A DNA stretch of 62,833 nt from CAYWNA01 sp964459305. Lineage in GTDB: Bacteria > Planctomycetota > Planctomycetia > Pirellulales > Pirellulaceae. The notes under the pieces are model-generated. The model saw only the letters and a list, made by a program, of their open reading frames with translations. It ran no database searches and was not told the origin of the DNA. The translations under genes and the position numbers were made by a program. Numbering within the stretch: position 1 is the first letter of the stretch; every line of letters begins with the position of its first letter. This document shows positions 26,065 to 34,104 of the stretch, piece by piece. The stretch spans positions 1-62,833 of the forward strand of contig CAYWNA010000048.1 in NCBI GenBank assembly GCA_964459305.1, read 5' to 3'.

Positions 26065-28899
26065 ATGCCCAATGCTTCACGCCAAACGAATTCGATGTCC
26101 ATCGATCAGACTGCGTGCGGTTCGGCCGCCTTTGTGCTGGTCGCGCTGCTCGTTGTGGGGATGACGGGATGCGCCGGAGAGTCGGAGAATCCTCCCAGAC
26201 ACACAAAGCCGCCGGTCGAAAGCAGGAACTCACAGACGGCTTTTTCCGAAGCCCACGACGAGGACGAAGTGCCTTCGCTCGACCCAGAGCTGCTGGTGGA
26301 GATCCAAGGACGCCACGATGCCAACCCGCAGCGTCCGTTGCCGAGTGATGCCGGTGCCGCGGCCGGGAACACCTTTAATGACCTGCTTGCCGAGTGGTTT
26401 CGTCAGCGCATGATTAAGGCATACCAGACGGTGGGCAAGAGAGATTCCCGATGGGACACGGAGGCCAAAACGATCCTGGAGATGGAACTGGAGCTCAACA
26501 TCAGGCCCGCGAAGCTGACGGGCAGTGAGATTCCGGAACTGAACCCTGCTTGCGACGATCCGGTCGTGTGCAGCTCCTATGCGACTTTGCTGCAGCAGGC
26601 ATCCAGGCTTCCAGAGGCGGAACACTGGCAGCGACGGGCCATGAACGCTTTTGAAGGCTCCAAGTACTGCCAAGGCGTCGCTCGCCGCGCGACGATGCGT
26701 GTTGCCGACTTCCTGAAGGGACGTGGACAGGAGAAAGAGCGGCGACAACTATTGGATCGTGCAACGAAACAGACGATCGCGGCAGCGAACGACGGGAGTT
26801 TTGCCAACGGCCATCAACGAGTGCTTCTCGTCTTCCTGGAGACTGGGATCGAGGGCGGTCTGAAGGACCGAGAGGAGGAGCTACTGACTGCCTTACGAAC
26901 CGGACCGGACGTGGATCCATGGATCGGAGCGATGCTCCGCGCACGGTATCACACGGACAAAGGCTGGCAAGCCCGTGGTGGTGGATACGCCAACATGGTT
27001 ACGGAAGATGGGTGGAAGGAGTTTCGCCGTCATCTTCAGCTCGCCAGTGCCGAGCTCGTTCATGCATGGCAACTGCACCCGGAGTTCCCCGAGGCGGCGA
27101 CGAAGCTGATCGCTATCACGATGGCAAACGGGGGTGTCGCTGGCGAGACGCCTCGTTTCTGGTTTGACGAGGCCGTGCGGGCAGAGTTTGGTTATCGCCC
27201 TGCTTACGATGCGCTACTTTGGGCCTACCGTCCTCGATGGGGCGGTTCTCATGAACTCATGGAGGGATTCGGTCTGGAGTGCCTGGCCACCGAGCGGTTC
27301 GACACCGACGTGCCGTGGATGTATCTTCGGGCGATTTGCGGGATTGGCGAAGACTTGGATGACAAGCGGATGGCTTACGTGCGGCCAGGTGTATTCGAAC
27401 GATGTCAGAAGTTGTTTGAACGCTATATCGAAGTGACCACCGAACGTTCGCGCATCGACAACTTGAAGACAGAATACGCGTGCGTGGCATGGTTGAGCGG
27501 CGAACCCGCAAAGACAGAGGAACTTCTCGATGAGTTGGGAGATCGTGTGCAAGCGGAGGCGTTCACCGTTCACGAGCAGCGTCTCGCCGAGGTGCGCAAG
27601 GATCTGAAACACCCGAGCGGTTGGGCCGCGAGAGCAAGACGGATGGGGCAGACGGTTCGTTTTCAGGTTTCGAACGACGAATGCTGGAAGGTTGTCAGCG
27701 TGCCCGGCCGCAGTAGAGGAGAATATGAGTCCGCATTGCGAACGGCGCGATCGGTTTGCGAAAACGTGCCGGACGACGGCTGGTTTTTGAATACGCTGGG
27801 TGTCGCGGAATACCGAGTGGGGAACTACGCTGAGGCTGTGGCAACGCTCGCGCGATCCCGGCATCTGAATCGTGAGTCTCACAAATCAGATGTCCCTGGC
27901 GACCTTGCGTTTTTGGCGATGGGTTACTACCGACTTGGACGGTCCGATGAAGGACTCAGATGCTTAACGGATCTGCGGGAATCGATGAAGCAGCCTCGAT
28001 GGGCCGGTAACGCGGAGGCAGTCAGGTTTCTGAGTGAGGCGGAGGGTGAAAGACTCAAAGCCGAGGTCGGCAAGGCTCAACAAAGCGCCGGTGCGGCGGC
28101 GTCAACAGAAAGACGTGAGCAGCCCCAATCGACACCAAACCGAGCCCCGGAGGCTCCGCCAAGCAACTCGGATTACGTCGTTCAATTTAGTGGACGGCAA
28201 TTCGTGGAGATTGCCAATACCACGGGCGCGCTCGACGTTAATGGTGATTTCACGATTGAGATCTGGATTCGGTGGCCACGACGTCCAGATGAGAACCTAC
28301 AAAGCATCGCCACGGACGAAGCTTGGCAATATCTCGATGATGTGGATAGGACCCACGGGTGGGTGCTCCGAACGCGACCTGCAGGTTCGCGGTACGTGTT
28401 GGACTTCACCGTCGCAGGGGAGGTTACGCCTTGGTTGAACACGTTTAGTTCGCCGATCCAGCATACCGGAGAGTGGCATCACATTGCCGTCTGTAAATCG
28501 GCAAGAGAAATCAGGATCCATCTGGATGGAAAAACCGTGGGTGCACGGAGGTTCTCCGAGACGTTCGTGCCGAGTCCAATACCACTTTGTCTCGGCCCGC
28601 CCCATCTGGCACCCGCTGACCGCAGGTTGGACGGCCAAGTGCAGTCGTTCCGTATTTCGTCGATCGCAAGGTACACGGGAGACTTTACACCTCCGACATC
28701 TTTCGAGCGCGACGGCAACACGGTCGTCCTTTTGGGGTTTTCGCACGGCCACGCCGAAGACCTATCGGGAAATGGTCGCCACGGGAAGTTCTTCGGCCCA
28801 ACCTGGGCTACTTCGGACAAGTTGTCGGTCCGTGTCGCCGTGACAGCCGATGAGGAGCCCGTCGGGCCTACAAACTCAAGCGACATCGAAACTCCTTGA
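26065..28899 (+). CDS. Lipoprotein with helical repeats and C-terminal LamG domain
   Basis: About 944 residues. ATG 26065 is preferred because of agaggtg ~6 nt upstream. The N-terminus 'FVLVALLVVGMTGC' ends in a good lipobox (Cys36), so the protein is lipid-anchored. Residues ~60-680 are rich in helical repeats, with a TPR-like stretch at 'AEYRVGNYAEAVATLARSRH' and 'MGYYRLGRSDEGLRCL'. A LamG/concanavalin-like domain spans ~702-940: 'VQFSGRQFVEIANTTGALDV', 'DFTIEIWIRWP', 'GEWHHIAVCKSAREIRIHLD'. LamG domains usually bind glycans or proteins. It closes the four-gene run that begins with the WD40 kinase; no catalytic motif was seen. Confidence 0.85.
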   Translation: MPNASRQTNSMSIDQTACGSAAFVLVALLVVGMTGCAGESENPPRHTKPPVESRNSQTAFSEAHDEDEVPSLDPELLVEIQGRHDANPQRPLPSDAGAAAGNTFNDLLAEWFRQRMIKAYQTVGKRDSRWDTEAKTILEMELELNIRPAKLTGSEIPELNPACDDPVVCSSYATLLQQASRLPEAEHWQRRAMNAFEGSKYCQGVARRATMRVADFLKGRGQEKERRQLLDRATKQTIAAANDGSFANGHQRVLLVFLETGIEGGLKDREEELLTALRTGPDVDPWIGAMLRARYHTDKGWQARGGGYANMVTEDGWKEFRRHLQLASAELVHAWQLHPEFPEAATKLIAITMANGGVAGETPRFWFDEAVRAEFGYRPAYDALLWAYRPRWGGSHELMEGFGLECLATERFDTDVPWMYLRAICGIGEDLDDKRMAYVRPGVFERCQKLFERYIEVTTERSRIDNLKTEYACVAWLSGEPAKTEELLDELGDRVQAEAFTVHEQRLAEVRKDLKHPSGWAARARRMGQTVRFQVSNDECWKVVSVPGRSRGEYESALRTARSVCENVPDDGWFLNTLGVAEYRVGNYAEAVATLARSRHLNRESHKSDVPGDLAFLAMGYYRLGRSDEGLRCLTDLRESMKQPRWAGNAEAVRFLSEAEGERLKAEVGKAQQSAGAAASTERREQPQSTPNRAPEAPPSNSDYVVQFSGRQFVEIANTTGALDVNGDFTIEIWIRWPRRPDENLQSIATDEAWQYLDDVDRTHGWVLRTRPAGSRYVLDFTVAGEVTPWLNTFSSPIQHTGEWHHIAVCKSAREIRIHLDGKTVGARRFSETFVPSPIPLCLGPPHLAPADRRLDGQVQSFRISSIARYTGDFTPPTSFERDGNTVVLLGFSHGHAEDLSGNGRHGKFFGPTWATSDKLSVRVAVTADEEPVGPTNSSDIETP

Positions 28900-29069
28900 A
28901 AATATGGATTTCACGTGCGCCACAAGGGTGAATCTCAGACGACGTTCGGTGTCGGCCCCGCCGATGCGACGTGCCTTCAGTACCAGAAATGTCTGTCCTC
29001 GCGGGCGATGATACGGATGCGTGACAGTTGCAGATCCCAACTCCTTTTTGTGGCTATGTGCAGTTCGCA

Positions 29070-29402
29070 GCCACCGCCCCAAACGTGATTGATCGCCTCA
29101 TCCAGCAAGCCATCTGCCAGGTCTTGACGCCGATCTTCGATCCGGACTTCTCGGAATCGAGTTTTGGCTTTCGCCCCGGCCGATCCGCCCACGGAGCTGC
29201 GAAGCAAGTTCAACAGATCATCCGGCAAGGCCACACTCATTGCGTCAACGTTGATTTTTCGAAGTTCTTGGACCGAGTCCAACACGACGTCTCAATGAGT
29301 TGCGTGAGCCGTAAGGTTCGCGACCGGTGTTTGCTGCGTTTGATTGGGTGTTTCTTGCGCGCGGGCGTGATGGTCGACGGCGTGTTGCAACAAGAAGGTT
29401 GA
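29070..29402 (+). pseudogene. Group II intron reverse transcriptase/maturase fragment
   Basis: An internal piece of about 110 residues of an LtrA-type reverse transcriptase. The block 'VIDRLIQQAICQVLTPIFDP', 'SESSFGFRPGRSAHGAAKQV', 'CVNVDFSKFLDRVQHD' and 'LIGCFLRAGVMVDG' matches RT motifs 2-3, including the first catalytic aspartate (D of NVDF). The N-terminal RT0/1 part, the YxDD motif, domain X and the HNH region are absent, and homology stops at the place where TPQGG should follow. It reads opposite to the three cassette genes that follow and abuts the SMI1-like remnant directly. Confidence 0.85.
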
Positions 29403-29900
29403 CGCTCGCCAGTAGATGCTGTCGGGATCATGGGAAAACAGAATGATCTGCCCGTGTTCTTCCTTTTCTGTTGGATCGGCGTCGTATTGGAGCATCACGC
29501 TCCCACCGAGCCCCTCGGCGAAGCAGAGCCACTTGCTGTGACGCAGGAAATGGGGTTGGATTCGAGGATCGCGTTCGCCCCACGATTCATCGTCGTACCA
29601 TCGCGAAAAGAGACTCTCATCGTAGGGTGCAAAGAGTTGTCATGTCGCAAGGGTATCCTTGATAGAAAGGAATCGGTGCTCGGTGAAATCCCCGTCGTCA
29701 CCATCCGCAAACCAATCGTATCGTCGAAAACCATTGGAGATTCGCCACAAGTCCTTTAGCGTTTCGTCAGCATCGAATCCGATGGTGTCAATGAGCGTTG
29801 AAATCTGCGATTCGGTCGCAGGCGGAGCGATCTTGATCGGATAGCCGATTCGATCAAAGACACGAGGCAGGCGGTCGAACTCAGCTTGAACCGTGGTCAA
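29400..29900 (-). pseudogene. SMI1/KNR4-family protein, interrupted by one stop (integron cassette)
   Basis: The frame starts at TTG 29900 (gaggagg ~9 nt upstream) with 'TVQAEFDRLPRVFDRIGYPI', 'PPATESQISTL' and 'LKDLWRISNGF', the SMI1/KNR4 N-terminal pattern. A single in-frame TGA at 29640-29642 breaks it. The same frame then continues with 'SRWYDDESWGERDPRIQP', 'WLCFAEGLGGSVMLQYDADP' and 'GQIILFSHDPDSIYW', the rest of the fold. The C-terminus is lost at the junction with the reverse transcriptase fragment. Family members serve as immunity proteins or regulatory scaffolds and are common integron cargo. Confidence 0.8.
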
Positions 29901-29921
29901 TCTTGGAAGCCTCCTCTTGTC

Positions 29922-29980
29922 GGATAACGATAAGATGAGCGGCGGCGCTGTCGGCCCTCCGCTCCATTGGCTTGTTGGGC
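29922..29980 (-). repeat. attC-like recombination site, 59 nt
   Basis: Read on the minus strand it opens with GCCCAAC (fits RYYYAAC) and ends with GTTATCC, 59 nt in all. In between, gagcggagg pairs with ccgccgctc (one mismatch) and aag pairs with ctt, leaving unpaired bases as in attC hairpins. It lies between the stop of the methyltransferase remnant and the start of the SMI1 remnant. The sequence cagcg.cgcc...ctta.cGTT is shared with the second site at 30634-30690. GTTATCC departs from strict GTTRRRY but is close to variants seen in real arrays. Confidence 0.65.
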
Positions 29981-30005
29981 TACAGGAAATCGCATGATCC
30001 GAAAC

Positions 30006-30628
30006 CTAGTCACTCCTACCATAGATCTCGAAGATTTGGAAGGGCAGCCCGTCTGACTTTTTGATCCGACGATACCCCGCCGCGCGCATCTCACGCTCTA
30101 CGTCTGCAGCACGGCTGGCGTGACCTTCCTTCACGAAAAAGCTTAGCATTCCGGTCAACTCTTCATTTGGCTCAACTACTGCTACGCGCCCACTTGGAGC
30201 GAGATCGAGCAGTAGATTCCGGAAGTAGGCTTTTCTGTCTCCGATATGGTGGTAAGTGTTCACGATCAGGACCAGATCGATCTGGCCGTCGGGGAGCATT
30301 GGGTTCTCGAAGGTTCCCAAAACGACCTCTACATTGGATGCGTCTGCGAATTGGCTTCGCTTCGCATCCCTTGGACAAGTTCGGCATCGATTTCCACTGC
30401 GTAGACTCGCCCATCCTCTCCAACAGCTCGTGAAAGATAAGGAACAAAATAGCCCTTTCCAGCGCCGAGATCTGCAACCCTGGAGCCGGTCGAGATTTCG
30501 AGACTTCGAATCACGACGTCAGGGCGTTGCCAAAAAGCCCGACCCCAACTCGTGAAGTCGAGGCGTGTGATACCAGCACACGCTGCGAGGAATGTCGATA
30601 GAATCAGAACGGGAATAAGACGTTTCAT
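30006..30628 (-). pseudogene. Lipoprotein SAM-dependent methyltransferase, frameshifted (integron cassette)
   Basis: Starts at ATG 30628 with MKRLIPVLILSTFLAACAG, a lipoprotein signal. The methyltransferase motif I is 'VADLGAGKGYFVPYLSRAVG', followed by 'VYAVEIDAELVQGMR'. One frame ends at ~30329. The downstream half ('ADASNVEVVLGTFENPMLPD', 'IDLVLIVNTYHHI', 'LLLDLAPSGRVAVVEPNEE') continues in a neighbouring frame, so a single-base indel lies within about 30348-30366. If that were a sequencing error, the gene would be intact at ~207 residues. The start lies 12 bases from the preceding cassette boundary, which is typical for integron cassettes. Confidence 0.82.
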
Positions 30629-30633
30629 GGCTT

Positions 30634-30690
30634 GCCCAACGCTAAGAGGAGGCGCCGCTGTAAGCCGTTGCCTCGCCCGCCATGTTAGCA
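30634..30690 (-). repeat. attC-like recombination site, 57 nt
   Basis: On the minus strand it runs from tgctAAC to GTTGGGC (a perfect GTTRRRY core), 57 nt. Its centre aligns with the other site over acagcg.cgcc and ctta.cGTT. The last codons and stop of the kinase remnant lie within it, and the methyltransferase start codon follows six bases after it. Size, end motifs and position between two cassette-like genes support attC identity. The left R''-type motif is imperfect. Confidence 0.6.
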
Positions 30691-31162
30691 TTCACTGCAA
30701 TCACTTCGAATCCTTCCGAAGCCTGAACTTCTTCATACTGATTCCTGAACGCTTCCATCATCGTTGCATCGATGGCGAGTTCGTTCGATTGTTCGTCTCT
30801 GTTTCTTTGGGTAACTCTGTCGAGTGCAACTTCCCAATCGGAGATCATCTTGTATAAAGTGATTCGCACGCCGCACTCGTGGGCCTTTTCCCTAATGAGA
30901 GCTCTCCTCTTGTCGAGGCGCCATAATCCCAAATGACGTCTATCCCTTCGTTCAGTAGCTCGCAGGCTAGTTGCCATTGAATCTGTTCGAATTTGTTTCT
31001 GAACTGCTGGAAGCTATCGGCGGGAGGATTCTCTCCGTAAAGCCTTACCATCCATTCGTCATTGTTCAAGATGATCGCTCGGCCGCGCTTGCGACGTTCT
31101 TTGGCGTAGGTGGATTTCCCTGTTCCCAGTAAGCCGTGTAGTATGTGAAGAGTTCCCGTCAT
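30642..31162 (-). pseudogene. P-loop ATP-binding kinase-like protein, frameshifted (integron cassette)
   Basis: ATG 31162 begins MTGTLHILHGLLGTGKSTYA, with a Walker A motif GLLGTGKST. The next segment, 'IILNNDEWMVRLYG', fits Zeta-toxin/AAA_33-type small kinases. The frame continues to 'NEGIDVIWDYG', where it shifts; the true continuation 'LDKRRALIREKAHECGVRIT' and 'LDRVTQRNRDE' lies in the next frame. Family relatives read 'DYGFW..' here, so a small deletion around 30918-30924 is likely. The intact product would be about 172 residues and would phosphorylate a small molecule, possibly giving resistance, which is inference from the family. Confidence 0.8.
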
Positions 31163-31168
31163 TTCTTT

Positions 31169-31175
31169 GCCCAAC
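31169..31175 (-). repeat. Isolated integron core site GTTGGGC
   Basis: On the minus strand gaatacaaGTTGGGCaaagaa stands 12 nt before the kinase start. The core is identical to that of the attC-like site at 30634. No partner RYYYAAC with hairpin is found within ~60 nt upstream, so this could be an attI-like site or the surviving end of a broken attC. No integrase gene lies nearby. Confidence 0.45.
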
Positions 31176-32077
31176 TTGTATTCATACAGTCGAATTTGGG
31201 CAGCACTTCGACGAATTGTACCATCCAGACATGACTTACAACATCTGGAGGGTCAAAATCGTGCCGAGCATCCCAGCCGACATTCCTATCAGCCTAAAGA
31301 AGCGAGGGGCGAGACACACCGTATCGAACTCGTCCGGCAACCGGTCGGACGGCGGTACTGGGTTCGGCGAGGCGGAAGGTACTCGACCAAGGTCCCAGAA
31401 GCTACGGCGACCGAGATAGCCGAACGTATCCGCCGCTGGCTGGTCGCCAACAGCCAACCTCACACCGACGCTCTTTCAAGGGCAGAGCGCAGGCGGGCCG
31501 ATAGGTTTGCTGACCAACTGGGAACGTAGCTGTCGAGCGATAGCCATCAACCGCACGTAACCGGGATCATCGGGCGTTGGCGTCTGGAGAGCAGGCTGAT
31601 ATACGATCGGGGTGAATGGCAAAGCATACAATGCGGAGCCAAAAAGTAGCCTTCAAGTACTCAGGGTACCGACCAGATTGCTGCGGAAATGTACGCCAAG
31701 GCGTAACCGACTTTGCAGTGACGACTTATGACCCTGCAGTTTTCGACGTGCGAGCAGCACAAGCTATCAATATCGGAAAGCTGGTGAAGCCAGTTGGCCT
31801 TCCGTACGAGCTTCTTATGGCTCAGCGTGCAAAACTGCACGAATCTGGTCGGTACCCTGAATCGCCGTGCTCACGAAAAGACTCCTCGGACAGTTTGGGT
31901 CTATTGGAATACCCAGCAAGGCCCATCTTGTGGAAACGCATGTGTGCCAGCGCCGCCTTATCGCTCGGCTGCATCGACTCACCCTCGGCGGAATCGGCCG
32001 GCGCCGCAACAACTCGCATCACCGTCATGGCTATTGACTAGACAGGCATCGGCGCAATCATTATCCGACGGTCGGTT
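31176..32077. other. Region without a supported gene
   Basis: About 900 nt. The plus-strand stretch ~31300-31529 encodes a plausible small-protein end ('ELVRQPVGRRYWVRRGGRYS', 'PEATATEIAERIRRWLV'), but its upstream part appears in another frame and no start with a ribosome-binding site is seen, so it may be a decayed short gene. Open frames at 31616-32041 have no recognisable motif. No integrase, transposase or RNA gene was found here. Confidence 0.4.
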
Positions 32078-33328
32078 CTATTCGGATGACTTGTCTACGC
32101 TTTTTGCTTCGCTCGCATTACTGTCCGGTTTGCTCGTGTCGCGGTCTGTCTCGCTAGTATCGTCGGCGGTTGTCATTTCATCGTCCCGGCCCAACTCGGC
32201 TTCGTATTTTTGGAGTGTCTCTTTAATGGAACCGCTTCCGTTAGTATCGTGTTGCACGGCTTTGCGTTGCCATGCGACAGCTTCTTTCAAATCGCCTTGT
32301 TCGTAGCACACCCGAGCGACGGTATCGAGCATCGAAGCGTCTTCATTGTCTTCCAGAGAACTCGCGCGTGTCGCGATCCGCAGCGCTAATTCGAGGTTCC
32401 GGTGCGGTTTCGAAACTTCCGTAGCCATGACCCACGCGATCTGTTCCAGAGGCCGAGCGTTGTCCCAATTCTCGTTGGCCATCTCCTCTGCCAGGGCGTT
32501 GGCAGAAGCGAATTCTTCCGCCTGCAGAAGCACGGCGAACTTTGACATCTTGAGCTGATCTAAAGTCGGGAACTGCTCGATCGCGTCATCAAGTAACTCC
32601 AGCGCCGTCGCCCAATCGCCATTTTGCTGCGCGATCTGCAACGCACGGGAAACGTTCATCATGACCGATTGGACAGCTTGTTCTTCTGTAAACTTGGCTC
32701 GCGCTGCCACGCGATCCCACGTGCCGGCAACAATACTCTCCAGCGGCGCGTCAATTGCCATGGGATGGCCGACCCATTCGACGTATCCGTCCTTGCCCAC
32801 GACAAATGCCATGGGGATACCATTCTGGCCGGCGGCTTTCATGTACGCCGCGTTAGTTGCGCCGTCTGAATCGATAGCGATCGTGTACTTTACCACTTGA
32901 TCCCATGTCTCAGCCGTTTCAGGGTTCTGTACACGACCGAGAAAGGATCGCACGGTTTCTTCCTCCTCATCGCTGACGCCGATGAAAGTGACACGTCCGG
33001 AGAAGCGCTCCTGAAGCTGGCTCATGTGTGGCATACCCGCAAGGCACGGACCACACCAGGTGGCCCAGAACTCGACAACGTAGACGTGACCGTCTTGGAA
33101 GCCATCGACCTGCTTACCCTTTATCCAATGGGCGATCTCCAATGGCGGCGTCTTGTCGCCGATGGACAATTCGCCTGCGGGCGCTTGTTCACGATCTGCA
33201 ACCGTTTCGGCGTTCGGTTCCGCCTCCGACGGAACCGGTACATTCTGAACTCGATTGCAGGCCGTAACAGCAAGCAACGCTAATGTGACGACTGCAAGGA
33301 ACTTCGCTGGACATGAGCATCGGAACAT
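32078..33328 (-). CDS. TlpA/ResA-like thioredoxin lipoprotein with TPR tail
   Basis: About 416 residues. ATG 33328 opens a lipoprotein signal peptide ending LLAVTAC (Cys24). The thioredoxin fold follows, with 'LSIGDKTPPLEIAHWIKG' and the redox motif WATWCGPC (Cys92, Cys95), then 'VTFIGVSDEEEETVRSFLG' and a cis-proline region 'GIPMAFVVGKDGYVEWVG'. The C-terminal half has TPR-like repeats ('NGDWATALELLDDAIEQFP', 'CYEQGDLKEAVAWQRKAVQ') and an acidic tail. This TlpA-plus-TPR arrangement is frequent in planctomycetes. It probably reduces disulfides outside the cytoplasmic membrane. The open frame extends upstream, but without coding character. Confidence 0.9.
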   Translation of the reverse strand: MFRCSCPAKFLAVVTLALLAVTACNRVQNVPVPSEAEPNAETVADREQAPAGELSIGDKTPPLEIAHWIKGKQVDGFQDGHVYVVEFWATWCGPCLAGMPHMSQLQERFSGRVTFIGVSDEEEETVRSFLGRVQNPETAETWDQVVKYTIAIDSDGATNAAYMKAAGQNGIPMAFVVGKDGYVEWVGHPMAIDAPLESIVAGTWDRVAARAKFTEEQAVQSVMMNVSRALQIAQQNGDWATALELLDDAIEQFPTLDQLKMSKFAVLLQAEEFASANALAEEMANENWDNARPLEQIAWVMATEVSKPHRNLELALRIATRASSLEDNEDASMLDTVARVCYEQGDLKEAVAWQRKAVQHDTNGSGSIKETLQKYEAELGRDDEMTTADDTSETDRDTSKPDSNASEAKSVDKSSE

Positions 33329-33629
33329 AAGAAGGCTCTTTTGTCGGGAAGATGGGCTTTGCCGTGTAGTGCCACAGAGATTGTGGAGGACGATGTGGTG
33401 CAGTGCAAGGGTGTCGGCTCGAAGAGCATGGACCCTAGCGCCGCTGTCGACACCTAGGAACGCGGGAGAAACAACTTGGGCACACGCCTTGGTTGCCATG
33501 CACTCTCTACAGAGTGGGCAGCATATTCGAAGCCCACGGTCTGGCGACCGTAGCCACATGTCAAAACGGATGTTATCATTTCCATATCCCTTCCTCGTTT
33601 GTGGCCTGCGCCGGGAAAGGAATCGAACG

Positions 33630-33794
33630 ATGCCAACACGACACACTCTCCGTTGTGCGGTCATTGCCGTCACACTGATCATTCTCCCGTTGACCGACGC
33701 ATCGGGTATCTCGAACACGGGCACGCGGAAGAAGGCGGAACCGGAGATCGCCCAGCGGATGGTTCGCGCATGTCCGCCGCCGGCGATCGGTTGA
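33630..33794 (+). CDS. Possible short exported peptide or gene remnant
   Basis: 54 residues beginning MPTRHTLRCAVIAVTLIILP, a plausible signal peptide, with aaagga 8 nt before the ATG. After the hydrophobic part only about 30 residues remain before the stop. It sits in a zone of broken genes, so it could be the 5' end of a truncated secreted protein. No homologue is recognised. Confidence 0.3.
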   Translation: MPTRHTLRCAVIAVTLIILPLTDASGISNTGTRKKAEPEIAQRMVRACPPPAIG

Positions 33795-33944
33795 CGATGG
33801 CAGCCGACGTCTCGGTCGTGATCTCACCTATCGGGTGCGTCAGTGTCGGCGACGAAGTCACGTCCGCAGATGGCTTGAACGAGCGCTCGTCCCCGTACCG
33901 GGGCCGGTGTGCGCGCCAGCCCTGTGTCCTTTGCCAAGAGCACG

Positions 33945-34104
33945 GATTCCAACTCGCCCCAGCGTCCAGCTCGTACTTGATCCGCATCAGGTCATAGCGG
34001 ACTTCGCTGTAGCGATCCGAGGACAACGGGTCAGTGCTGCAGAAATACAGATACCGGCCGTCCGGCGACCAGGTTGGGAACGTTTCCACGCGATCCGGTC
34101 GCAA
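33945..34104 (-). pseudogene. Fragment of a WD40/PD40 (TolB-like) beta-propeller gene
   Basis: About 50 residues, 'VETFPTWSPDGRYLYFCSTD' followed by 'EVRYDLMRIKYELDAGASWN', match one PD40 blade with the 'FPTWSPDG' signature. Nothing recognisable lies on either side in this frame. Upstream it is joined directly to the broken DUF6057 gene at ~34100. This is a scrap of a larger propeller gene. Confidence 0.65.

Noticed and set aside
31616..32041. Plus-strand open frame of ~140 codons
   Set aside because: No family signature and no ribosome-binding site; the next frame over is equally open. I treat the region as non-coding or decayed.
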